NCBI GenBank assembly: GCA_002373165.1
Contig: DFJS01000027.1
Location: forward strand, 1 to 64,000
Reading direction: 5' to 3'
Length of the DNA stretch: 64,000 nucleotides
Source: Ruminococcus sp. UBA3665
GTDB taxonomy: Bacteria; Bacillota; Clostridia; Oscillospirales; Ruminococcaceae
Below the pieces are notes generated by a model. It did not search any database. It had not been told where the DNA came from and worked only from the letters and a program-made list of their open reading frames with translations. The translations under genes and the position numbers were made by a program. Shown piece after piece: positions 44,056 through 51,302 of this stretch (position 1 is the stretch's first letter; every line of letters begins with the position of its first letter).

Positions 44056-45507
44056 TCAGGAAAGACTGACAGAAGTTCCGGAAATTTCGTTTCCGTTCTG
44101 GTCAAGAACAGTCAGTTTCAGCAAGCCGCTGCTGGTCAGTTCCAGTTCGGCGATGCAGACCGTACCGGGTTCCGGCGGACGGCTGAACCATACAGTTGCC
44201 GAAAGGGCGTATCCGCCGTGCTGCAAGGGAACAAGCGTTTGGTCCGTGTCATCGCCTTCCTGGACGGCAAACTGCAAAAACTGTCCGGACAGGCGACATT
44301 CATACCGGCCGGATGCCGGAAGAGATGCATTTTTAAAAATCAGATTCCGGATACTCCGGGTTTGTCCCTGTTCCAGAATAATGCCGTAAGAATGCGCCGA
44401 CTGGAGCAGAACAGGGACAGGTGCCGAAATTGCCGCATACCGGGCTGCCCCCATGGCAACAGCAAATTCGGGATTGGCAATCCGGATCTGACAGTCGGGG
44501 AATTCCTGCTGAATTCTGGTTTTGACCTGCGGCATGTGCGAACCGCCGCCGACAAGAATTACTTCCCGGAAAGGAGACTGTCCCTGCACAACATTCCGGA
44601 CGGTCTGCATGGTACGTCCGAGCAGACTGGCCGTACAGGATTCAAATTCCTGCCGGGTTACGCGGATATCATATAAATTTCCCTGCATTTCGCAGGGCAT
44701 ATCATATACAGATTCTTCAGAAAGGATTTCTTTAATTTCTCTGGCAAGAGCGGTCAGCCGTCTGCGGTTTGTTTCCAGAAAGCGGTCTGTTTCGGCATCG
44801 GACAGACCGGACAGCTGAGTGACAATCTGACGTTCCAGCAGAGTCAGCAGTCTGTCGTCCCAGTCGTTGCCGCCGATGACATCGCCGCCCTGTGCCAGCA
44901 CTGCATACGGCTGCTGATCGGAACCGGTTTTCTGGAGCAGAGTCACATCTGTGGTACCGCCGCCCAGGTCATACACCAGGACAGTACCGCCGGCCGCGGC
45001 GTGTTCTTCCAGAAAACAAACCGCGGCGGCGACAGGTTCCTGAATCACGGCATGAACGGTCACGCCGGCATCTTTCAGGGCAGAGAGGAGCATTTTTTTC
45101 CATTCTTCGCCATAAGTAACGGGAACTGTCAGTACAGCAGAAAGTTCAGGATTGTCCAGCTGATATTGACTTTGCAGGCAGCCGCGTGCGCCCTCTATCA
45201 GGTAATTGACAATATGTCTGACAATATCTTCCGGGGAGAAGGTAAAAACCTCGTTCTTTTTATTTTTCAGCTTGATAGAAGACTCACGGTAATGGCGTTT
45301 GACATACTCTGCCAGAGCAGAGGGGCAGTTTTTTCCGGCGCGCAGGGCAGGTTTTCCTGCCAGGGAGCCTTTTATGCTGTCATGAAAAAAAACGGTAGGA
45401 ATCATAGGTTTTTCTCCGTTTGGCACAAGGGGCACATACTGTCCCCCATGAATAAAATAAACGGACGAAAAGCAGGTTCCAAAATCTATGCCGATTACAA
45501 CAGGCAT
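44056..45507 (-). CDS. Hsp70-family ATPase (first gene of the operon)
   Basis: The 483-residue product has VIGIDFGTCFSSV (4-16), IQEPVAAAVCFLE (155-167), VYDLGGGTTDVTLL (178-191), GGDVIGGNDWDDR (207-219) and VILVGGGSHMPQV (316-328). The nucleotide-binding domain covers about 1-362 and a reduced beta-domain 363-483; there is no helical lid and no C-terminal EEVD or disordered tail. The ATG follows GAGGTGATAAT and lies about 40 bases after the predicted transcription start. No dnaJ, dnaK heat-shock gene or CIRCE element is near, so it is not the housekeeping chaperone locus. Confidence 0.9.
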   Translation of the reverse strand: MPVVIGIDFGTCFSSVYFIHGGQYVPLVPNGEKPMIPTVFFHDSIKGSLAGKPALRAGKNCPSALAEYVKRHYRESSIKLKNKKNEVFTFSPEDIVRHIVNYLIEGARGCLQSQYQLDNPELSAVLTVPVTYGEEWKKMLLSALKDAGVTVHAVIQEPVAAAVCFLEEHAAAGGTVLVYDLGGGTTDVTLLQKTGSDQQPYAVLAQGGDVIGGNDWDDRLLTLLERQIVTQLSGLSDAETDRFLETNRRRLTALAREIKEILSEESVYDMPCEMQGNLYDIRVTRQEFESCTASLLGRTMQTVRNVVQGQSPFREVILVGGGSHMPQVKTRIQQEFPDCQIRIANPEFAVAMGAARYAAISAPVPVLLQSAHSYGIILEQGQTRSIRNLIFKNASLPASGRYECRLSGQFLQFAVQEGDDTDQTLVPLQHGGYALSATVWFSRPPEPGTVCIAELELTSSGLLKLTVLDQNGNEISGTSVSLS

Positions 45508-45552
45508 ATTATCACCTCAATTATTTGAACAAAATTTAACAAATTCAATTAC

Positions 45553-45581
45553 AGTATAGCATATTTTTTGTCAAAAGTCAA
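45553..45581 (-). promoter_or_regulatory. Promoter of the 11-gene Hsp70/AAA+ operon
   Basis: TTGACT (45581-45576) and TATACT (45558-45553) on the minus strand are 17 bases apart. No CIRCE, CtsR-like or TTGGTA palindrome was seen here. No other promoter of this quality was found inside the operon. Confidence 0.85.
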
Positions 45582-45636
45582 GTTTCTTCACATTATTTGC
45601 CGCTTTTTTTGTGAAATTTGCAATATTCCGGCAGAG

Positions 45637-45676
45637 AAAAACGGCTTTATTTCTTTTTTCAGAAATAAAACCGTTT
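45637..45676 (-). terminator. Terminator of the EAL-domain gene
   Basis: A 16-bp stem with one G-U pair (45639-45654 with 45661-45676) followed, on the minus strand, by a T-run. It isolates the EAL gene from the Hsp70/AAA+ operon promoter. Confidence 0.85.
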
Positions 45677-45687
45677 CAGGATAAAAT

Positions 45688-47649
45688 TCAGCCTGTCTTT
45701 GCATGAATTACAGAAAGAAATGTTTCTTCCGGAACAGGCTTGGAAAAATAATAGCCCTGCAAATAATCACAGCCCAGATTTTTCAGTATCTGTATCTGCT
45801 GTTCTGTTTCAACGCCTTCGGCCAATGTTTTTTTATGCATTCCCCTGACCATTTCGATTGTACTTTTCAGCAGAACCATGCCCAGTTCACTTTGTTCTGC
45901 GCCCCACAGAACACTCTTGTCAATTTTGATGACATCTGCTCCCAGCGAGAACAGCGCATTGATATTGGAATACCCTGTGCCGAAATCGTCAATATAGAAC
46001 ATAAATCCGGCAGTTTTGAGTTTTTCAATCACTTCTTCCAGATGGCGGTAATCTTTTGCGGCAACGGATTCTGTAATTTCAAAGCTGATATCATGTTTAT
46101 CCACGCCGGAATCTTCTGCAATACTGACAATATGATCGGCAAAGCCTTCTTTCATGCATTCCATGACAGAAAGATTGACATTGATATGGCCTACTCCGTA
46201 TTTTTGCGGAACGCCGGTTGCAAGCAGACGGCACACCTGTCTGAGGACAAAATCATCTATTTCATCAATAATGCCTATTTTTTCGGCGATGGGGATAAAC
46301 TCATCCGGATAGATATTGCCCAGTTCTTTGTCATGCATTCTCAGCAGGGCTTCTGCGCCGTAAATTTTTTTATCAATATGATAAGTCGGCTGATAATACA
46401 CTTCAAAGCTTCCTTCTTTGAGGCCTCTTGTCACAGCGGATTCTACCGCGGCATAGCGGATAATCCAGTCAAGGTCATCGCCCTGCATTACTTTTCCGCG
46501 GAATTTTTCCGGGATGGGGCACTGTGCAATATAGAACACATCGGCAATATTTCCGGCTCTTTCCGGGAGTGCAATCAGTATTACAGAAGCTTTCAGGAAG
46601 ATATCTGTTTTTCCGATGCTCCATGGTTTCCGGAAACGCTCTGCAATTTCTGCGGCAACAGCGGCGGCCTTTTCTTCTGCCTTATCATAAATTGTCAGTG
46701 CAAAGCATCCCTGCCCGATGTTGTAGATATAATATTTTTTGATTTTAGTACCCAGGTAATCTGCCACAGTTCTTTGCAGAGCACTGTTGTTGGTTTTTCC
46801 CAGCAGGGTAGGATTTGCAGTTCTGTTGAATCTGATATCCCGGACAATAATCAGCTGAACAGGGATGTCATTTTTCAAGGCGGCGGATACATCCAGCGAA
46901 AACGCGGCTGTGTTATAGACATCCAGTTCCACATCCCGGCGGTCGTCCTCGTTTTCCACAAAGAACAGCACGCCTGTAAAGCCCAGTGCTTCCATCAGGA
47001 CTTCGATATAAATCCTGCCGAACAGCATCTGAATCAGAATGCCCATTATGACCAGCATATAGCATACTGCAAACGAATGTTTTCTGTTTTTAGAGAGGAT
47101 ATTCCATGACCGCATGACCAATACAAAAGAAGCACCCAGCCAGACAGCAGACTGCACATAAATCAGGATTTCGCCGCCGGCTCTCCGGAAATCCCTGGCC
47201 TGGTCAAAATACCATGTCCAGTGCAGCAAGGGATTGAAAATAACCATCAGTTCCATTGCACCCAGCGAAACGCCCATCAGAACATCCAGCCAGAAAACGC
47301 GTGTGGATTTATGCTGTGCATGTCTGACGTTCCAGTTAATAGAACGGCCGACCACAAACGAAATATAAAAAAAGAAAATAGGTGCCAGCAGAGAATGCGT
47401 CACAAAATAAATATATCTTGAAACGGTCAGTGTCCGGAAAGCAGCATCTGATATTATTTTAGTTTTCTCTGCAAGAAAAGCAACAATTCCGCACACAGCA
47501 TTGGCGGAAAGCAGGAAAAGCATCAGAATATAAATTTTATTCTGCGGTTTTCTGATACGCCTGTCCAGCATTGTAAAAATCAGGTCACTCATACAAACCA
47601 GGAAGGCGGCAATACTTAAGCCTAAACTCAAATCGTTATAATCAATCAT
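45688..47649 (-). CDS. Membrane-bound cyclic-di-GMP phosphodiesterase (7TM-like sensor, degenerate GGDEF, EAL)
   Basis: The 653-residue product has about seven N-terminal membrane helices (roughly 8-245), a degenerate GGDEF-like domain (about 255-385, without the GGDEF loop) and an intact EAL domain (about 400-648). The EAL signatures are all present: GAEALLRM, NVNLSVMEC, FEITES, IDDFGTGYS, VIKIDKS, LAEGVETE and GYYFSKP. It should hydrolyse c-di-GMP in response to a membrane signal. It stands as a single gene. The start at ATG 47649 has only a weak AAAAAGAC site, and the HAD remnant lies directly upstream. Confidence 0.88.
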   Translation of the reverse strand: MIDYNDLSLGLSIAAFLVCMSDLIFTMLDRRIRKPQNKIYILMLFLLSANAVCGIVAFLAEKTKIISDAAFRTLTVSRYIYFVTHSLLAPIFFFYISFVVGRSINWNVRHAQHKSTRVFWLDVLMGVSLGAMELMVIFNPLLHWTWYFDQARDFRRAGGEILIYVQSAVWLGASFVLVMRSWNILSKNRKHSFAVCYMLVIMGILIQMLFGRIYIEVLMEALGFTGVLFFVENEDDRRDVELDVYNTAAFSLDVSAALKNDIPVQLIIVRDIRFNRTANPTLLGKTNNSALQRTVADYLGTKIKKYYIYNIGQGCFALTIYDKAEEKAAAVAAEIAERFRKPWSIGKTDIFLKASVILIALPERAGNIADVFYIAQCPIPEKFRGKVMQGDDLDWIIRYAAVESAVTRGLKEGSFEVYYQPTYHIDKKIYGAEALLRMHDKELGNIYPDEFIPIAEKIGIIDEIDDFVLRQVCRLLATGVPQKYGVGHINVNLSVMECMKEGFADHIVSIAEDSGVDKHDISFEITESVAAKDYRHLEEVIEKLKTAGFMFYIDDFGTGYSNINALFSLGADVIKIDKSVLWGAEQSELGMVLLKSTIEMVRGMHKKTLAEGVETEQQIQILKNLGCDYLQGYYFSKPVPEETFLSVIHAKTG

Positions 47650-47657
47650 ATGTCTTT

Positions 47658-47798
47658 TTATAAAAATCGCATAGCCGAAAAATTTTTGGTATGGTTTTGC
47701 AGGCCGAGCTTATGCTGTACAAATCCGTCAAAACCGGCGAGCACGCCGTCCATATCAAAATAAATTTTTTCTACCGTAGCAAATATCCTTTCATTCAA
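47658..47798 (-). pseudogene. Remnant of a HAD-family 5'-nucleotidase gene
   Basis: On the minus strand a frame reads VEKIYFDMDGVLAGFDGFV and stops after about 45 codons. KIYFDMDGVLA is the catalytic DxD motif I of HAD phosphatases, close to 5'(3')-deoxyribonucleotidases, which are normally 150-200 residues. There is no good start codon (TTG at 47798 at best) and motifs II-IV are absent. The piece ends nine bases before the EAL gene. Confidence 0.6.
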
Positions 47799-47892
47799 AT
47801 TAAATTTACAGCTTTACGATAAATCGGAATTTATCATAATATAAAAGGCGGCTGAAAATGTAACCCCGGGGTGACAAAATCCCGAACAGCAA

Positions 47893-48010
47893 TTATCATA
47901 TCAAATAGTATGATAACAAATGGCGGGTATGACGGCTTATATAGTACCCTTTTATATTTTTAAAAAAATATATTTTTTCGTGCGAAGGGATAGTAAACCC
48001 GTCATACCCG
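47893..48010. repeat. Cluster of inverted repeats in AT-rich intergenic DNA
   Basis: A hairpin TTATCATA-N8-TATGATAA (47893-47916) is followed by CGGGTATGACGG (47924-47935), whose exact inverse CCGTCATACCCG lies at 47999-48010 and is directly followed by a second CGTCAT. The 69-codon minus-strand frame across it (47896-48105) has poor protein character. The 315-base stretch 47799-48113 holds no gene that I can support. Confidence 0.5.
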
Positions 48011-48113
48011 TCATAATATTCAAAACTGACTAATGATATATAAATATCTGTACTGTAAATTCTGGTTTTTGTTTTTATTTTATCATAAATTTCAGTTTTT
48101 GTCAATCCATATG

Positions 48114-48155
48114 GAAAAAAACATCAGTTTCCCGGAATATTCCGGAAAACTGATG
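48114..48155 (-). terminator. Terminator of metY
   Basis: CATCAGTTT..CCGGAATATTCCGG..AAACTGATG forms a long stem (48122-48155), with a T-run beyond it on the minus strand. Confidence 0.85.
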
Positions 48156-48177
48156 CCAAAATCAGGAAATATATTTT

Positions 48178-49467
48178 TTACTGAATTGCTTTGAATGCAG
48201 TATCCAGCGCATCAATCAGGTCATCAACATGTTCCGTACCAATGGAAAGACGGATTGTCGAAGGCTTGATGCCCTGCTCCAGCAGTTCAGATTCTGAAAG
48301 CTGGGAATGTGTTGTGGATGCCGGATGAATCACAAGCGATTTTACATCCGCAACATTGGCAAGCAGACTGAAAATCGGCAGATTGTCGATAAATTTCTTG
48401 GCATCGTCTTCCGTGCCTTTAATCTCGAACGTGAAAATACTGCCGCCGCCGTTCGGGAAGTATTTCTGATAAGTCTTATGGCTCGGTTCGGATTCCAGTG
48501 ACGGATGATGCACAGCCTCTACCTGGGGATGATCTGCCAGATATTTGACAATTTTCAGCGCATTTTCCACATGGCGTTCCACGCGCAGAGACAGTGTTTC
48601 CAGTCCCTGAAGGAAGATGAACGCATGGAACGGAGAAATGGCAGCACCTGTATCTCTCAGCAGAATTGCTCTGATATATGTCACAAATGCGGCTGCTCCT
48701 GCGGCAGCTGTAAAGCTGACACCATGATAGCTGGGGTTCGGTTCGGAAATCCACGGATATTTGCCGGATTTGCTCCAGTCGAAATTGCCGCTGTCCACGA
48801 TTACGCCGCCGATGGCTGTACCATGTCCGCCGATGAACTTTGTCGCAGAATGTACTACCAGATCAGCTCCGTATTCAGCCGGACGCACCAGATAAGGCGT
48901 TGCAAATGTATTATCCACTACAAGAGGAATATGATGCGCATGTGCAATCTGTGCAATGCGTTCGATATCAATCACGTTGGAATTCGGGTTGCCGAGCGTT
49001 TCGATAAAGATTGCCTTTGTTTTTTCATTGATGGCACTGACAAAAGCAGATTCATCTTCCGGGTCGACAAATGTTGCTTCAATGCCGTACAGCGGCAGGG
49101 TATGTGCCAGCAGGTTATAAGTACCGCCGTAGATCGTCTTGGATGCGACAATATTTTCTCCGGCCTTTGCAAGAGCCTGAATGGTATAGCTGATTGCGGC
49201 TGCGCCGGATGCCACTCCCAGAGCGGCCACGCCGCCTTCCAGAGCAGCTATGCGCTTTTCAAACACATCCTGTGTAGAATTGGTCAGTCTGCCGTAGATA
49301 TTGCCGGCATCTTTCAGGGCAAATCTGTCTGCGGCGTGCTGGGAATTATGAAATACATAAGAAGTGGTAGCATAAATCGGCACAGCTCTTGCATCGGATG
49401 CAGGATCGGCCTGTTCCTGGCCAACATGAAGCTGAAGGGTTTCAAAATGAAGTTTCTTTTCTGACAT
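48178..49467 (-). CDS. metY: O-acetylhomoserine sulfhydrylase (aminocarboxypropyltransferase)
   Basis: ATG 49467 is chosen for its AGGAGG at nine bases. The 429-residue product is a PLP enzyme of the Cys/Met metabolism family with RLTNSTQDVFEKRIAALEGG, IYGGTYNL, VDNTFATPYL and the PLP lysine Lys210 in VHSATKFIGGHG. The inserted NPSYHGV region and length near 430 fit MetY rather than MetB/MetC. It makes homocysteine from O-acetylhomoserine and sulfide. A 227-base leader with a small ORF precedes it, suggesting control by sulfur amino acid supply. Confidence 0.92.
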   Translation of the reverse strand: MSEKKLHFETLQLHVGQEQADPASDARAVPIYATTSYVFHNSQHAADRFALKDAGNIYGRLTNSTQDVFEKRIAALEGGVAALGVASGAAAISYTIQALAKAGENIVASKTIYGGTYNLLAHTLPLYGIEATFVDPEDESAFVSAINEKTKAIFIETLGNPNSNVIDIERIAQIAHAHHIPLVVDNTFATPYLVRPAEYGADLVVHSATKFIGGHGTAIGGVIVDSGNFDWSKSGKYPWISEPNPSYHGVSFTAAAGAAAFVTYIRAILLRDTGAAISPFHAFIFLQGLETLSLRVERHVENALKIVKYLADHPQVEAVHHPSLESEPSHKTYQKYFPNGGGSIFTFEIKGTEDDAKKFIDNLPIFSLLANVADVKSLVIHPASTTHSQLSESELLEQGIKPSTIRLSIGTEHVDDLIDALDTAFKAIQ

Positions 49468-49552
49468 AATAAATTCCTCCTGTAAAATATGGAAAACGGC
49501 AATTTTGCCTGTCAATTCTGAAATATAAAAATAATTTCTGATCTCTTTTCTC

Positions 49553-49648
49553 TTAACTCATAAATCCTGTTATCGTAGGTCGACATCGTTTTGTTCCACG
49601 CATTCGGTCACGACCCCGGATGATGGAACGGAGCTTTGTTTCTGTCAT
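49553..49648 (-). CDS. 31-residue leader ORF upstream of metY
   Basis: The ORF starts at ATG 49648 behind AAAGGAG and stops at 49553, 85 bases before metY. The peptide is very basic (RSIIRGRDRMRGTKRCRPT) with one Cys and three Met, ending in TGFMS. The DNA encoding it can fold, with GTTCCA pairing with TGGAAC and GGTC-GT-GACC within. No S-box or T-box consensus was seen. A regulatory leader peptide is likely; the mechanism is not shown. Confidence 0.55.
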   Translation of the reverse strand: MTETKLRSIIRGRDRMRGTKRCRPTITGFMS

Positions 49649-49700
49649 AAACCAGACTCCTTTCAAATCCATTGTAAGTCTATCTGTTTGGTATGTGTTT

Positions 49701-49729
49701 ATTATAGCACAGTTCCGGGTATTTGTCAA
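49701..49729 (-). promoter_or_regulatory. Promoter of the leader-metY transcript
   Basis: TTGACA (49729-49724) and TATAAT (49706-49701) on the minus strand, 17 bases apart. Confidence 0.88.
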
Positions 49730-49750
49730 ATTGTTATTTTCGATAATCAG

Positions 49751-51144
49751 TTATTGATTTTTCTGATAACTGTTTTTTTCCGGAAGTTCTGCATAACGGA
49801 AAATCCAGTCTTTCAGGCTGTCGCCCTGCTCGATGCCGCTGAGAAAATCCCTTGCAGGATTGCGCAGTGTTTCCGCGCGGTCAAACAGCGGCGCGAGAAA
49901 ACATTCTTCCTGAAAGCCGCGTTCGGCAAGGCCTTCTCTGGCAAGTTCCAGAATCCGGAGCAGTACGGCAGAAAGCTCTTTCTGCTGAATAAATTCCGGA
50001 AATTCTCTGTATGTCAGCAGTTCACGGAGTTCCGAGGCATTATAGCCATGATGATACAGAACAGAATCCTCATCCAGCAGAGCAGTCAGTTCCGGAAGCT
50101 TTTCGGCCAGTCCGGCATGGAATGCCGCATGTGTGAAGGCATCCCGGACGGGCTGTTGGCAGGCACTGCGGAATTCGATAGTTCCTCTGTAAGTAAGATC
50201 TGCAAATTTGAAGCTTCTGTGATAGGCAATATCCTGCACTTCCGGCTGAAACGCAAATTCTTTCCAGCCTGTTCCGGAAAAATAAGTTCCTGTCACGCTT
50301 TTCCGGTGAATATATTCTGCAATCGGAATGGGCTTGAAATGGAGATATTTATCCCCTTTCTGCACACAGTAGATACTCTGGCTTTTGATATAATCAAGAT
50401 ATTCGTCCAGATTCCGGATTTCCGTTTCGTACATGCCTAGATTATGCGGATTATATCCCTGCGAACTGTACCGCCACAGATAGTCCCTTGCCAGAATCCG
50501 CGACCAGCCGCAGGAATTCGCAAACAGCACGGCTTTGAACGGCTCCAGAAGATTAAATGCATGAATGGAAGCAATAATTTCTTCTTTCTGCACATCCAGC
50601 TGCACCTGAGAGGCCGCCGCAAGCATACTGAATTCCGGAATGTCATGATAAAACGTATCGCCGTATTCTTTGTAAGCGTGAAGATGATGATACAGCATCC
50701 GGTAACGGTCATTGGCAATGGGTTCGTAATGCTGGTACGGATGATACGGATTAATTCCCATGCCTGTCAGAAGATGGCCGGCAGAAGATAATTTTTCCTG
50801 CAATGCGGAAAAATATTTCCGGAAACGCTGATACAGCACATGAATAGTTTTTTCTTTTCCGAATGATAATTCCAGCGTATGATAACTGCAATCAAATGAA
50901 AGATTATCTCCTGTTTCCGGGTGGGTCAGAGAATAAAGCCTGCCGTTGTCATCTGCTTTCTGGTCGGTAAATGCAAACTGACAGGCAAATTCTTTCACAA
51001 TGGCCTGCACGGCCTGCAAATCGACTTTTTTTTCTCCAGATTCAGGAGAGGAAATTCAAATTCCACGCCGATAATACGTTCCGGACGGCGTTCTGTCGGA
51101 CGGATATATTTCTCATAAATTGCTTCATCCAGTGTAATGCTCAT
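49751..51144 (-). CDS. Glutamate-cysteine ligase-like gene interrupted by a frameshift in an A8 run
   Basis: The N-terminal part starts at ATG 51144 (GGAG nine bases upstream) and reads SITLDEAIYEKYIRPTERRP, IIGVEFEFPLLNLEKK, with the G[IV]E.EF motif that opens the plant/archaeal type glutamate-cysteine ligases. At a run of eight A (51026-51033) the frame shifts; the other frame continues with VDLQAVQAIVKEF and covers the rest (to 49751), including GTYFSGTGWKEF and TIEFRSACQQP. The two parts add up to one normal ligase of about 460 residues. Six or nine A would restore the frame. It could be a true mutation, a read error or a site of transcriptional slippage. A second, unrelated gamma-glutamylcysteine ligase gene lies at 55682. 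Confidence 0.75.
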
Positions 51145-51180
51145 GATGTCATGCTCCTTTGGCAATAAAATTTTGATTTT

Positions 51181-51209
51181 ATTATACCCCGTAACAGAAA
51201 CTTTGTCCA
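51181..51209 (-). promoter_or_regulatory. Promoter of the frameshifted ligase gene
   Basis: TGGACA (51209-51204) and TATAAT (51186-51181) on the minus strand, 17 bases apart. Confidence 0.7.
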
Positions 51210-51265
51210 ATTCTGATTTCTTAGTGCTGGTTATCAGAAAAATCTATTTCCGGGAGGGGCAGTTC

Positions 51266-51297
51266 AAAAAAGCCCGTGACGATTCACGAGCTTTTTT
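51266..51297 (-). terminator. Terminator of the CotH-like gene
   Basis: AAAAAAGC.CGTGA pairs with TCACG.GCTTTTTT around a four-base loop with one mismatch; T-rich on both strands. Confidence 0.85.
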
Positions 51298-51302
51298 AGG
51301 AT

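Noticed and set aside
40832..45507. Housekeeping hrcA-grpE-dnaK-dnaJ locus
   Set aside because: The Hsp70s are too short and divergent, there is no hrcA or dnaJ, and the exchange-factor-like protein is twice the normal GrpE length.
45508..45636. Possible CIRCE or other heat-shock operator before the Hsp70 operon
   Set aside because: No TTAGCACTC/GAGTGCTAA inverted repeat or CtsR-type repeat is present; only a housekeeping promoter is visible.
45703..47109. 468-codon open frame on the plus strand
   Set aside because: Antisense to the EAL phosphodiesterase gene, whose motifs are complete; no start signals.
47896..48105. 69-codon minus-strand frame
   Set aside because: AT-rich, overlaps inverted repeats, no ribosome binding site and no family likeness.
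49468..49700. S-box (SAM) or T-box riboswitch before metY
   Set aside because: The conserved S-box core and the T-box sequence are not found; the short leader ORF explains the region better.
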